Assembly: GCF_000003815.2 (NCBI RefSeq)
Contig: NC_049993.1
Location: 16,328,897-16,392,896 of the forward strand
Direction: 5' to 3'
Origin: Branchiostoma floridae
Taxonomy: Eukaryota > Chordata > Leptocardii > Amphioxiformes > Branchiostomatidae
DNA: 64,000 bases
The position numbers and the translations under genes were made by a program. The notes beneath the pieces were generated by a model. That model saw only the letters and a list, made by a program, of their open reading frames with translations, was not told where the DNA came from and searched no databases. Positions within the stretch are counted from its first letter, which is position 1. Each line of letters starts with the position of its first letter. Of this stretch, positions 61,101 through 64,000 are shown one piece after another.

Positions 61101-62360
61101 ACTGCAGGTCAGGGGTCATTTGGAATATAGTGTTAAAGACCTGTATATACTAGTAGTATTTGCCTTCCCTATGGTGAAATTGCATTGTTTTTCTTTTTGT
61201 GGTGAATCTGAAGTAATGATAAAAGAAAAATTAGTACTAATACTCTACCCGTTGTACCTAGCTGCATTTTCTGAACTCTCCTCTTGAAATGCAACCAAAC
61301 AAATGCTATATTATGGCTGTATGTACATGATGAACTCCCTCCTTGTCTCCTTGTATTTTCTGAACTTTCTGCTTGTAATGCTACCAAGCAAACACGGAAT
61401 ATTTCCTGTATGTATATGTACATTTGGATGGGAGACCTGGTGCATCCCCATCTTGTAATCAGCCAGCAAAAGGGTATGCAACCCTGTAAGGGGTGGTATA
61501 ACCCTGTCATGTGTAAACACGTCGACTGATGGTGATGATGATGTTGTACATGTATACTAACGATGAACTATCTCCCTGTAGTGCGGGTGTCGGTCGGACG
61601 GGTGTGTTCATCACCTTGGCGATCGTGCTGGACCGGATGAGGTACGAGGGCGTGGTGGACATGTTCCAGACCGTCAAGATGCTGCGCACACAGAGACCCG
61701 CCATGGTACAGACAGAGGTAGGCACACGTTTGTCTGTTTGTTTGTTTGTTTATTCAGACCAGTCTGTAGTATACCTACTGGATGTATAACGGTATTATTG
61801 TGGACTGAGACTGAGCCATGGTACAGACAGGTAGGCACACGTTCGTTTGTTTATCAAAGACCTGTCTGTAGTACCTTCTACACGTTTTTAGATGTATAGC
61901 AGTACTACTAGAACTGTAATGACTCTCCATGATACAGAAAGAGGTATGCTTATGTATGATGTATCTGTATCTATATAGACTGTCGAACCACCCTTCAGTG
62001 TAACACACCAGCCTTGGAAGCAGCTGGACAGCTGAACTAATTATTTAAGCTATGTAGTGATGTCTCTACTGTACTTGGTGATGAGGTCTACTTTACATTA
62101 ATTCTAACAAATTTTTGTTACATGTACTTGTAGTCACGTTTCTGAAATTAATTGCACAGTAGTTGTATACTTAGAGGTCAGATTGCTAAAGAATATACAT
62201 TATTACATTAGTGGTGTGCCGGGGGGATATAACAACTTCTTAACATCGATCAATACTGTACTTAATTTGAACAATTTTGCCCTTGCAGGACCAGTACCAG
62301 TTCTGCTATCGTGCCGCGCTGGAGTATCTCGGCTCGTTCGACCACTACGCCAACTGCTAA
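22000..62360 (+). CDS. PTPRF-like (Lar): LAR-type receptor tyrosine phosphatase (5'-incomplete, 31 exons visible)
   Basis: Joined exons encode a type IIa receptor protein tyrosine phosphatase, a neuronal cell-surface receptor that binds synaptic organisers and proteoglycans outside and dephosphorylates phosphotyrosine inside. Rough codon positions in the visible product: Ig2 1-98, Ig3 98-188, FN1-FN9 188-1077, membrane-proximal ectodomain 1077-1217, cytoplasmic segment and wedge 1217-1282, D1 to about 1540, D2 to 1833. D1 has the KNRY loop, WPD loop and [10 protein letters not shown] signature; D2 has KNRL and WPE with an intact signature, as is typical of the family. All junctions agree in phase. 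Signal peptide, Ig1 and the transmembrane exon are not seen; the last is probably in an N gap. The stop is TAA at 62358-62360. Nine FN3 domains match fly Lar rather than the eight of vertebrates. Family identity is certain; the exact paralogue name is not. Confidence 0.97.
22147..22230 (+). repeat. 42-bp tandem duplication spanning exon end and 5' splice site
   Basis: Two perfect 42-bp copies (22147-22188, 22189-22230) each contain the last 36 exon bases plus gtaagc. Use of the second donor (exon ending 22224) would add 14 residues, [14 protein letters not shown], in frame. Confidence 0.95.
24016..24024 (+). promoter_or_regulatory. TATA-box-like TATAAATAG in the Ig2 intron
   Basis: A near-ideal TATA box lies about 85 bp before an ATG in good context (gtcgtcATGG, 24101) and about 110 bp before a cluster of TCATGTGA E-box-like palindromes (24128-24180). 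Could be an internal promoter; there is no supporting transcript evidence. Confidence 0.25.
24287..24307 (+). CDS. PTPRF-like: candidate microexon, 21 nt, Ig2 (meA position)
   Basis: Acceptor ctcctcctccatacag, donor gtaacg, phase 1-1. It would add DMGEKLY between the two Ig2 exons, exactly where vertebrate mini-exon A inserts. Not provable without transcripts. Confidence 0.5.
24839..24856 (+). CDS. PTPRF-like: candidate microexon, 18 nt, Ig2 (meA position)
   Basis: Acceptor aatggcag after a pyrimidine-rich tract, donor gtaagg, phase 1-1. It encodes EDLHIR, the same length as and ending (IR then G) like the six-residue vertebrate meA peptide GGTPIR. TGC triplets lie 22 and 41 bases upstream of the exon. 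A MITE begins 46 bp downstream. Confidence 0.6.
24902..25075. mobile_element. 174-bp MITE, TA target duplication
   Basis: Ends CAGTAGAGACCAGTTAATTG and its inverted partner CAGTAGAAACCGCTTAATTG, flanked by TA on both sides (24900-24901 and 25076-25077). Terminal CAGTAGA with a TA duplication fits a pogo/Tigger-type non-autonomous element. Confidence 0.88.
26202..26237 (+). CDS. PTPRF-like: candidate microexon, 36 nt, Ig2 (meA position)
   Basis: Acceptor ttgttgttcattccag, donor gtaaga, phase 1-1. It encodes [12 protein letters not shown], an acidic, serine-rich insert placed 321 bp before the next constitutive exon. Confidence 0.65.
26559..26669 (+). CDS. PTPRF-like: exon: second half of Ig2
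   Basis: Phase 1-1, 37 codons. It encodes [17 protein letters not shown] with the second Ig cysteine, then VATN and ANLYVR, almost residue-for-residue LAR family. Donor gtaagt. The following 2.6-kb intron holds a hAT-like MITE and no convincing meB exon. Confidence 0.97.
28238..28547. mobile_element. hAT-like MITE, CAGGGCTCGAAAT ends
   Basis: CAGGGCTCGAAAT at 28238 and its inverse ATTTCGAGCCCTG ending at 28547 bound about 310 bp rich in 'cctgca/tgcagg'. CAGGG-type ends are usual for hAT. The eight flanking bases on each side match only partly, so the target duplication is decayed or absent. Confidence 0.75.
29246..29515 (+). CDS. PTPRF-like: exon: Ig3
   Basis: A complete Ig domain in one phase 1-1 exon of 90 codons: [10 protein letters not shown] linker, [11 protein letters not shown] (first cysteine and an N-glycosylation site), GAPMPFVKW, then ANYTCVAMS with the second cysteine. 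Donor gtaggt. Confidence 0.97.
29561..29850. repeat. three tandem copies, period about 108 bp
   Basis: Copies start near 29561, 29668 and 29776 with acttttgatccctgggtagc and continue through a GTTT-rich run, 'cttagtattgtaaa' and 'aggtagtggtaaaa'. They begin 46 bp after the Ig3 exon. Confidence 0.9.
30272..30292 (+). CDS. PTPRF-like: candidate microexon, 21 nt, Ig3-FN1 linker
   Basis: A long CT-rich tract ends in ctctaactaag and the donor is gtaagt. Phase 1-1, peptide GITLSDM. Position between Ig3 and FN1; I know of no vertebrate LAR-family mini-exon there. Confidence 0.5.
31465..31752 (+). CDS. PTPRF-like: exon: FN1
   Basis: Phase 1-1, 96 codons. It begins ALPKPP as in vertebrate LAR. FN3 hallmarks are SVTLEW in strand [16 protein letters not shown] around the tyrosine corner, and the closing TGER. 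Confidence 0.96.
32162..33224. mobile_element. PIF/Harbinger-like non-autonomous transposon, TAA duplication
   Basis: Inverted ends AGCCCCGGTCACAAAGCGCG (left) and CGCTTTGTGACCGGGGCT (right) continue inward for about 28 bp. They are flanked by TAA at 32159-32161 and 33225-33227, the TWA-type duplication of Harbinger elements. A third end-like sequence (cgctttgtgaccacggct) lies inside near 33095. No transposase frame is seen. Confidence 0.88.
34108..34149 (+). CDS. PTPRF-like: candidate microexon, 42 nt, FN1-FN2 linker
   Basis: Acceptor tttattttag, donor gtaggc, phase 1-1. Peptide [14 protein letters not shown] is open throughout. It lies 71 bp before the FN2 exon; an intron that short is possible but on the low side. 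Confidence 0.45.
34221..34517 (+). CDS. PTPRF-like: exon: FN2
   Basis: Phase 1-1, 99 codons. APSSPP start, [37 protein letters not shown] and VKTEQG at the end match vertebrate FN2. The acceptor is preceded by a (TTTG)n run that forms the pyrimidine tract. Confidence 0.97.
34787..35055. repeat. direct repeat of about 130 bp ending at the FN3 acceptor tract
   Basis: Two copies (from about 34787 and 34935) share 'gcaaaagat', 'acccagatgacac', 'gtaaag' and 'atgatttcatcct.atatttc'. The second copy supplies the pyrimidine tract of the next exon. Confidence 0.65.
35068..35352 (+). CDS. PTPRF-like: exon: FN3
   Basis: Phase 1-1, 95 codons. VPSQPTAF start, [18 protein letters not shown] with an N-glycosylation site, [20 protein letters not shown] and STAQT end. 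Confidence 0.96.
36102..36130 (+). repeat. (CGTT)n microsatellite
   Basis: About seven uninterrupted CGTT units in the FN3-FN4 intron. Confidence 0.9.
37225..37524 (+). CDS. PTPRF-like: exon: FN4
   Basis: Phase 1-1, 100 codons. [52 protein letters not shown] and VRTDED, the last shared exactly with vertebrate LAR FN4. Confidence 0.97.
38370..38563 (+). CDS. PTPRF-like: exon: FN5, first part
   Basis: Phase 1 in, phase 0 out. [27 protein letters not shown] and KDVMNPETE. The donor gttcgt is weak, but it is the only one before an in-frame stop, and it falls where vertebrates splice mini-exon C. Confidence 0.93.
39620..39840. repeat. cluster of AAACCATGG-type motifs
   Basis: About nine copies of (A)AACCATGG or one-base variants in 220 bp, spaced irregularly at 15-35 bp, often followed by caatgtca. 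CCATGG is palindromic. It lies in the intron that interrupts FN5. Confidence 0.85.
41137..41254 (+). CDS. PTPRF-like: exon: FN5, second part
   Basis: Phase 0 in, phase 1 out. [20 protein letters not shown] then [11 protein letters not shown], the most conserved part of LAR-family FN5. Confidence 0.97.
41511..41564 (+). CDS. PTPRF-like: candidate microexon, 54 nt, basic linker FN5-FN6
   Basis: Acceptor gttttctttccag, donor gtttgt, phase 1-1, open. Peptide [18 protein letters not shown] has eight Lys/Arg in its last eleven residues and would form a highly charged, proline-containing spacer. Optional use is inferred from absence in known family members. Confidence 0.65.
41778..41902. mobile_element. 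palindromic MITE, about 125 bp
   Basis: The outer arms tgtagctt and aagctaca continue inward as an imperfect inverted repeat of about 35 bp (ctagcagtg / ttgctgctag). The whole unit can fold into one hairpin. The superfamily is not clear. Confidence 0.65.
42307..42489 (+). CDS. PTPRF-like: exon: FN6, first part
   Basis: Phase 1-1, 61 codons. [34 protein letters not shown] and YVFTGL, aligned to vertebrate FN6. Confidence 0.95.
42747..43133 (+). CDS. PTPRF-like: exon: end of FN6 and all of FN7
   Basis: Phase 1-1, 129 codons. [19 protein letters not shown] closes FN6; [13 protein letters not shown] opens FN7, with [41 protein letters not shown]. Several NIT/NIS-type glycosylation sites occur in FN7. 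Confidence 0.97.
43649..43699 (+). CDS. PTPRF-like: candidate microexon, 51 nt, Thr/Pro/Glu linker FN7-FN8
   Basis: Acceptor cttttttccag, donor gtatgt, phase 1-1 with the same boundary base (a) as the constitutive junction, so inclusion and skipping both read correctly. Peptide [17 protein letters not shown] looks like an O-glycosylated stalk. Confidence 0.7.
44380..44537 (+). CDS. PTPRF-like: exon: FN8, first part
   Basis: Phase 1 in, phase 0 out. [36 protein letters not shown] and STWLSK. This domain has no clear counterpart in the eight-FN3 vertebrate receptors. Confidence 0.95.
45000..45026 (+). CDS. PTPRF-like: candidate microexon, 27 nt, inside FN8
   Basis: Acceptor tctcttcctgtcctgtag, donor gtgagt, phase 0-0. 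Peptide PSVRVVCVD. Same size, phase and place within an FN3 domain as vertebrate mini-exon C, but in FN8 rather than FN5. Confidence 0.6.
45549..45684 (+). CDS. PTPRF-like: exon: FN8, second part
   Basis: Phase 0 in, phase 1 out. [19 protein letters not shown] and VRGVGPSSD form the tyrosine corner and last strands. Confidence 0.96.
46155..46261 (+). CDS. PTPRF-like: exon: FN9, first part
   Basis: Phase 1 in, phase 0 out. [20 protein letters not shown] and DNVQSYK. Corresponds to the last FN3 of vertebrate receptors by its place before the membrane-proximal region. Confidence 0.95.
46694..46907 (+). CDS. PTPRF-like: exon: FN9, second part
   Basis: Phase 0 in, phase 1 out. [31 protein letters not shown] and TFEKTLRD. 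Confidence 0.96.
47433..47535 (+). CDS. PTPRF-like: exon: membrane-proximal ectodomain, part 1
   Basis: Phase 1 in, phase 2 out. [14 protein letters not shown], then [17 protein letters not shown], aligning with the segment before the YIVVVPI strand in vertebrates. Confidence 0.93.
47844..47976 (+). CDS. PTPRF-like: exon: membrane-proximal ectodomain, part 2
   Basis: Phase 2 in, phase 0 out. [12 protein letters not shown] matches the conserved YIVVVPI strand; [21 protein letters not shown] follows. In vertebrates a polybasic furin site comes right after this point; none is present here. Confidence 0.93.
48621..48803 (+). CDS. PTPRF-like: exon: membrane-proximal ectodomain, part 3
   Basis: Phase 0-0, 61 codons. 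[31 protein letters not shown] match the vertebrate KPYVAAQ..FTLGD..GFYNRPL block. It ends in a proline-rich stretch ([10 protein letters not shown]) just before the expected membrane span. Confidence 0.95.
49375..49975. other. assembly gap (601 N), probably hides the transmembrane exon
   Basis: The exon before ends in phase 0 outside the membrane and the exon after starts in phase 2 inside. An exon of length 3n+2 with the membrane span must lie between 48804 and 52203, and none is readable in the flanking sequence. Confidence 0.9.
50342..50353 (+). CDS. PTPRF-like: candidate microexon, 12 nt, near the membrane
   Basis: Acceptor ctccctgcttcccttattag (a TGC 13 bases upstream), donor gtatgt, phase 0-0. 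Peptide EAGK. It fits either before or after the hidden exon only if that side is in phase 0. Confidence 0.4.
51656..51667 (+). CDS. PTPRF-like: candidate microexon, 12 nt, cytoplasmic juxtamembrane
   Basis: A strong pyrimidine tract with three TGC triplets 9-21 bases upstream, acceptor gcaccgtcag, donor gtgact. Phase 2-2, matching the phase-2 start of the next constitutive exon. It would add VED plus boundary residues just inside the membrane, comparable to vertebrate mini-exon D. Confidence 0.5.
52204..52301 (+). CDS. PTPRF-like: exon: cytoplasmic juxtamembrane segment
   Basis: Phase 2 in, phase 1 out. Basic stop-transfer start (R)[10 protein letters not shown], then [18 protein letters not shown], the signature that links the membrane to D1 in all LAR-family receptors. 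Confidence 0.97.
53715..53870. repeat. four tandem copies of CACTTTGGGTAATGTTGCAA, period 42-56 bp
   Basis: Copies start at 53715, 53771, 53813 and 53856, most followed by ctgatcctt and 'ccataaattgt'. They end about 90 bp before the wedge exon. Confidence 0.9.
53959..54056 (+). CDS. PTPRF-like: exon: wedge helices before D1
   Basis: Phase 1 in, phase 0 out. [20 protein letters not shown] then LKFSQEYE, the helix-turn-helix wedge in front of the first phosphatase domain. Confidence 0.98.
54336..54536 (+). CDS. PTPRF-like: exon: D1, substrate-recognition loop
   Basis: Phase 0-0, 67 codons. [20 protein letters not shown] carries the KNRY loop tyrosine that sets phosphotyrosine depth; [20 protein letters not shown] follows. 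Confidence 0.98.
54765..54863 (+). CDS. PTPRF-like: exon: D1, [15 protein letters not shown]
   Basis: Phase 0-0, 33 codons. [17 protein letters not shown] and [12 protein letters not shown], a core PTP motif (DFWRMVWE). Confidence 0.98.
55240..55380. repeat. inverted repeat flanking about 95 bp
   Basis: gcactgtacagcactg (55241-55256) pairs with cagtgctgtacagtgc (55364-55379), extending to 'ctgtgg/ccacag'. Possibly a small fold-back element in the D1 intron. Confidence 0.6.
55806..55925 (+). CDS. PTPRF-like: exon: D1, KCDQYWP segment
   Basis: Phase 0-0, 40 codons. [20 protein letters not shown] and [14 protein letters not shown]. Confidence 0.98.
56431..56585 (+). CDS. PTPRF-like: exon: D1, WPD loop to HC(S)
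   Basis: Phase 0 in, phase 2 out. [13 protein letters not shown] holds the general-acid aspartate; PMIVHC ends with the catalytic cysteine one codon before the splice. Its 3' end and donor are tandemly repeated downstream. Confidence 0.98.
56521..56976 (+). repeat. four tandem 114-bp copies of exon end plus donor
   Basis: Copies start at 56521 (within the exon), 56635, 56749 and 56863; a decayed start of a fifth lies at 56977. Each holds the last 65 exon bases, the gtatgg donor and 49 intron bases. Copies 1-3 look identical. Copy 4 differs by two synonymous changes and one Ala-to-Glu change in the exon part, plus intron changes. 114 is a multiple of three. Confidence 0.95.
57514..57799 (+). 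CDS. PTPRF-like: exon: D1, AGVGRTG signature to D1-D2 linker
   Basis: Phase 2 in, phase 0 out. (S)[15 protein letters not shown] completes the P-loop with its arginine; [16 protein letters not shown] is the Q-loop. [14 protein letters not shown] and VTGMELEFK lead to D2. Confidence 0.98.
58133..58226 (+). CDS. PTPRF-like: exon: start of D2
   Basis: Phase 0 in, phase 1 out. [20 protein letters not shown]: the recognition-loop tyrosine of D1 is leucine here (KNRL), as in other LAR-family D2 domains. Confidence 0.98.
58354..58430 (+). CDS. PTPRF-like: exon: D2, second part
   Basis: Phase 1 in, phase 0 out. [22 protein letters not shown]. Confidence 0.98.
58951..59211 (+). CDS. PTPRF-like: exon: D2, core
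   Basis: Phase 0-0, 87 codons. [60 protein letters not shown] and REFKVTDAR, almost unchanged from vertebrates. The two introns that cut the matching part of D1 are missing here. Confidence 0.98.
59249..59462. repeat. long inverted repeat, arms about 60 bp, loop about 93 bp
   Basis: The left arm (59249-59308, with catcttgcacactgcag) is the reverse complement of the right arm (59402-59462, with ctgcagtgtgcaagatg) with few mismatches. Transcribed, it would fold into a long hairpin 38 bp after the exon donor. Confidence 0.88.
60236..60469 (+). other. hydrophobic reading frame with an exon-like 3' end in the D2 intron
   Basis: An ATG in good context at 60341 opens [20 protein letters not shown] and continues [14 protein letters not shown], then a perfect donor (gtaagt, 60443). 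This is a signal-anchor-like segment. The acceptor-like gtttgtttgcag ends at 60332. The 110-nt unit cannot be inserted into the receptor in frame (phase 1 in, 0 out). It may be a first exon of a nested gene or chance. Confidence 0.25.
60641..60656. repeat. (TA)n microsatellite
   Basis: Eight uninterrupted TA units in the D2 intron. Confidence 0.9.
60953..61107 (+). CDS. PTPRF-like: exon: D2, WPE loop to HC(S)
   Basis: Phase 0 in, phase 2 out. [13 protein letters not shown] has glutamate in place of the general-acid aspartate, so D2 is expected to be almost inactive and regulatory. It ends ITAHC, splitting the signature at the same codon and phase as in D1. Confidence 0.98.
61582..61717 (+). 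CDS. PTPRF-like: exon: D2, AGVGRTG signature
   Basis: Phase 2 in, phase 0 out. (S)[33 protein letters not shown] and RPAMVQTE. Confidence 0.98.
61701..61950 (+). repeat. exon end plus donor repeated three times, period about 112 bp
   Basis: ccatggtacagacagaggta (61701, the real exon end and donor) recurs at 61816 with two bases lost, and at 61927 more diverged. Following intron sequence (ggcacacgtt, 'cctgtctgtagta', 'gatgtata') is repeated too. Confidence 0.85.
62289..62360 (+). CDS. PTPRF-like: last coding exon: end of D2 and stop
   Basis: Phase 0. [20 protein letters not shown] then ANC and TAA at 62358. The family normally ends DHYA(T); here the tail is ANC. Confidence 0.98.
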   Translation, partial: DQYQFCYRAALEYLGSFDHYANC

Positions 62361-64000
62361 CATGTCCGGCCTTCGCAGCCAAACGCCACGGACTCGTTCG
62401 CTCCAAGCAGCCAAAATCTTTTGTACGATTCAATCAATCCAACACCGATACCTCATGGACCAAGTTGCAACGAAGAGACATCCTCGCTTGGCTACCACGC
62501 CGGACATGCGTTAGTTATAACCATTGTTGTGTTTGTTTACTCCAAGAGTCTGCTTTAGTTTGTGGTTAAGTTGGCACCAAATTTGTGCTCAACTTCTTCA
62601 AAATTCAGACTCGGTGGTCAAAAAGCATTAGGCACCTTGCAGATAAAGTCAGAAGTGCAAGTGTTGAAATTGAGGGTTGGTTAATTTCTTGATAGCGATG
62701 GACATTGTTTTGAACCACTTTCTCTATAGCAGGCCTATACAAGGAAGTCTGAAATTTGGTTATGGTTGTTGGTTGACACAGACTCATAAAGCAACATGTA
62801 TTACACTGCACACAACCTCTACTCAAGTCACTTACTGCCAGAGATACTCGAACAATCAAGAAGGACAGATAGCCTCAGCATCTTAGAGGGAAAATTGAGT
62901 TCGTCTGAAAAAACAAGAAGTGCCGAATTTGTATCATAATGTTGTGATGGACAAACAACAAAATTCTGTACATAAATTTTTGTACCTGTATTTTTAGTAG
63001 CTGTACTTTTAGTTGTGAATATATTTTGCATAAGGGATGGAGATCCGAAGGTTGCACAGTGCTACAGGACTGGGTAAAAATCCAGACTTGTCAGAGCATG
63101 GCTTATGTTTTGAACATGTACCTATGCACGTTTATGTGCATTGTTGAAGAATCCAACCATTGTATGATAATACGCCAATGAATTTTTCGTATGATATCTC
63201 ATTAGTTGTATTTACGTTGTTCGAGTGATGAGCCAAGAGTCTCATATCAAATATTTTTGTATGACGTTGAAATTGTATTATCCTCGCTTTCAGCAAATCC
63301 TAGGTTGTATTTCGTAGGTTTGATCTTCGTTTGTAAGCTAGACAGCTTGTCTGTGTTTAAGATATCACTTAACATAGCAAAGAAAAGATATGCGAATGTG
63401 TGTGTATGTATGTATGTATATATATGTGGGGAGTTTCGACATATGATGCCATCATCGACTTGGCAACTCCAAAAATGGTGTAAGGGACCTGACCTGTACT
63501 CCTATCATAGATTAACTAATTTCTGGTGAGTTTTTGTTTCCTAAGACATGCTCCTAAGTCTTCAACAATTCATTGTGATTATTTGTACACCTTTTGAGAT
63601 ACAAACTTCCTAATATCTATGAATCTTTTTGACATTTCTCTCATCAGAAAAGATTTCTTTAGGCACTACGGAACGTAATGTACCCGGCTGCAAGTTTGTA
63701 ATCCCGTTTTGTTGAAGATGTTTGTAGGAGTCAGATGAAATGGTGGTTGGCCCTTGCCTCTTACTAAGTTATGTTCATTTCCTTATTGACTCAACTCCCC
63801 AGATACACATGCAACATTTTGTTAAGTATCTTAAACAAGTTTAACAACAGTATAAAATGCAGAAAATCAAGATTTTCGTTGAACTTTTCCTGTTTGGAAT
63901 AGCTGTCTCAAAGATTGTCAAACTTCCTACTGCCAATTTTGATTACTTTGTTGATGGGCTTGTCTGTCAGAAAGTGAATACGTCTGTTACACTGTAATGT
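62361..64000 (+). other. 3' untranslated region and downstream sequence
   Basis: AT-rich, no conserved frame. I saw no AATAAA or ATTAAA signal, so the transcript may run past the window or use a variant signal. There is a short TATG/TA run near 63405-63425. Confidence 0.6.

Noticed and set aside
61108-61581. Repeated 'ttttctgaact...gcttg.aatgc.accaa.caaa' blocks in the D2 intron
   Set aside because: Two diverged direct copies about 100 bp apart; real but short, with no clear link to the exons.

Overview
The window is a stretch of animal genomic DNA carrying most of one large, intron-rich gene on the + strand: a LAR-type (type IIa) receptor protein tyrosine phosphatase, the family of vertebrate PTPRF/PTPRD/PTPRS and fly Lar. 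GC-rich, strongly conserved exons sit in AT-rich introns full of small inverted-repeat elements and ACATGTACATGT-like runs. A single LAR-family gene with nine fibronectin type III (FN3) domains and near-vertebrate phosphatase domains suggests an invertebrate deuterostome, most likely an amphioxus (Branchiostoma). That is an inference from style, not a database result.

Layout. Positions 1-21999 hold no exon I can recognise. The first visible exon starts in mid-protein in phase 1, so this is probably intron, with the signal peptide and Ig1 further 5'. It contains transposon relics, degenerate tandem repeats and two assembly gaps. From 22000 to 62360, 31 coding exons read in phase with consensus splice sites: Ig2 and Ig3 (22000-29515), FN1-FN9 (31465-46907), the membrane-proximal ectodomain (47433-48803), the cytoplasmic juxtamembrane segment (52204-54056), catalytic domain D1 (54336-57799) and D2 (58133-62360). 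They add up to about 5.5 kb, or roughly 1,830 codons. The transmembrane exon is not visible and probably lies in the 601-N gap at 49375-49975. A 3'UTR follows 62360.

The most interesting signal is a set of candidate microexons (12-54 nt, multiples of three, matching phases, pyrimidine tracts, mostly gtaag/gtgag-type donors) in at least nine places. Three are clustered where vertebrates place mini-exon A in Ig2. Others lie at Ig3/FN1, FN1/FN2, FN5/FN6, FN7/FN8, inside FN8, and beside the membrane. Vertebrate LAR-family receptors choose synaptic partners through such mini-exons, so this gene may carry an expanded splice code. A second recurring oddity is tandem duplication of exon 3' ends together with their 5' splice sites, at 22147, 56521 and 61701.

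Mobile elements with readable ends include a pogo/mariner-like element (12933-14041, TA duplication), a Harbinger-like element (32162-33224, TAA duplication), a 174-bp TA-flanked MITE (24902-25075), a hAT-like MITE (28238-28547) and several palindromic or tandem repeats. No tRNA, rRNA, CRISPR or second convincing protein gene was found.
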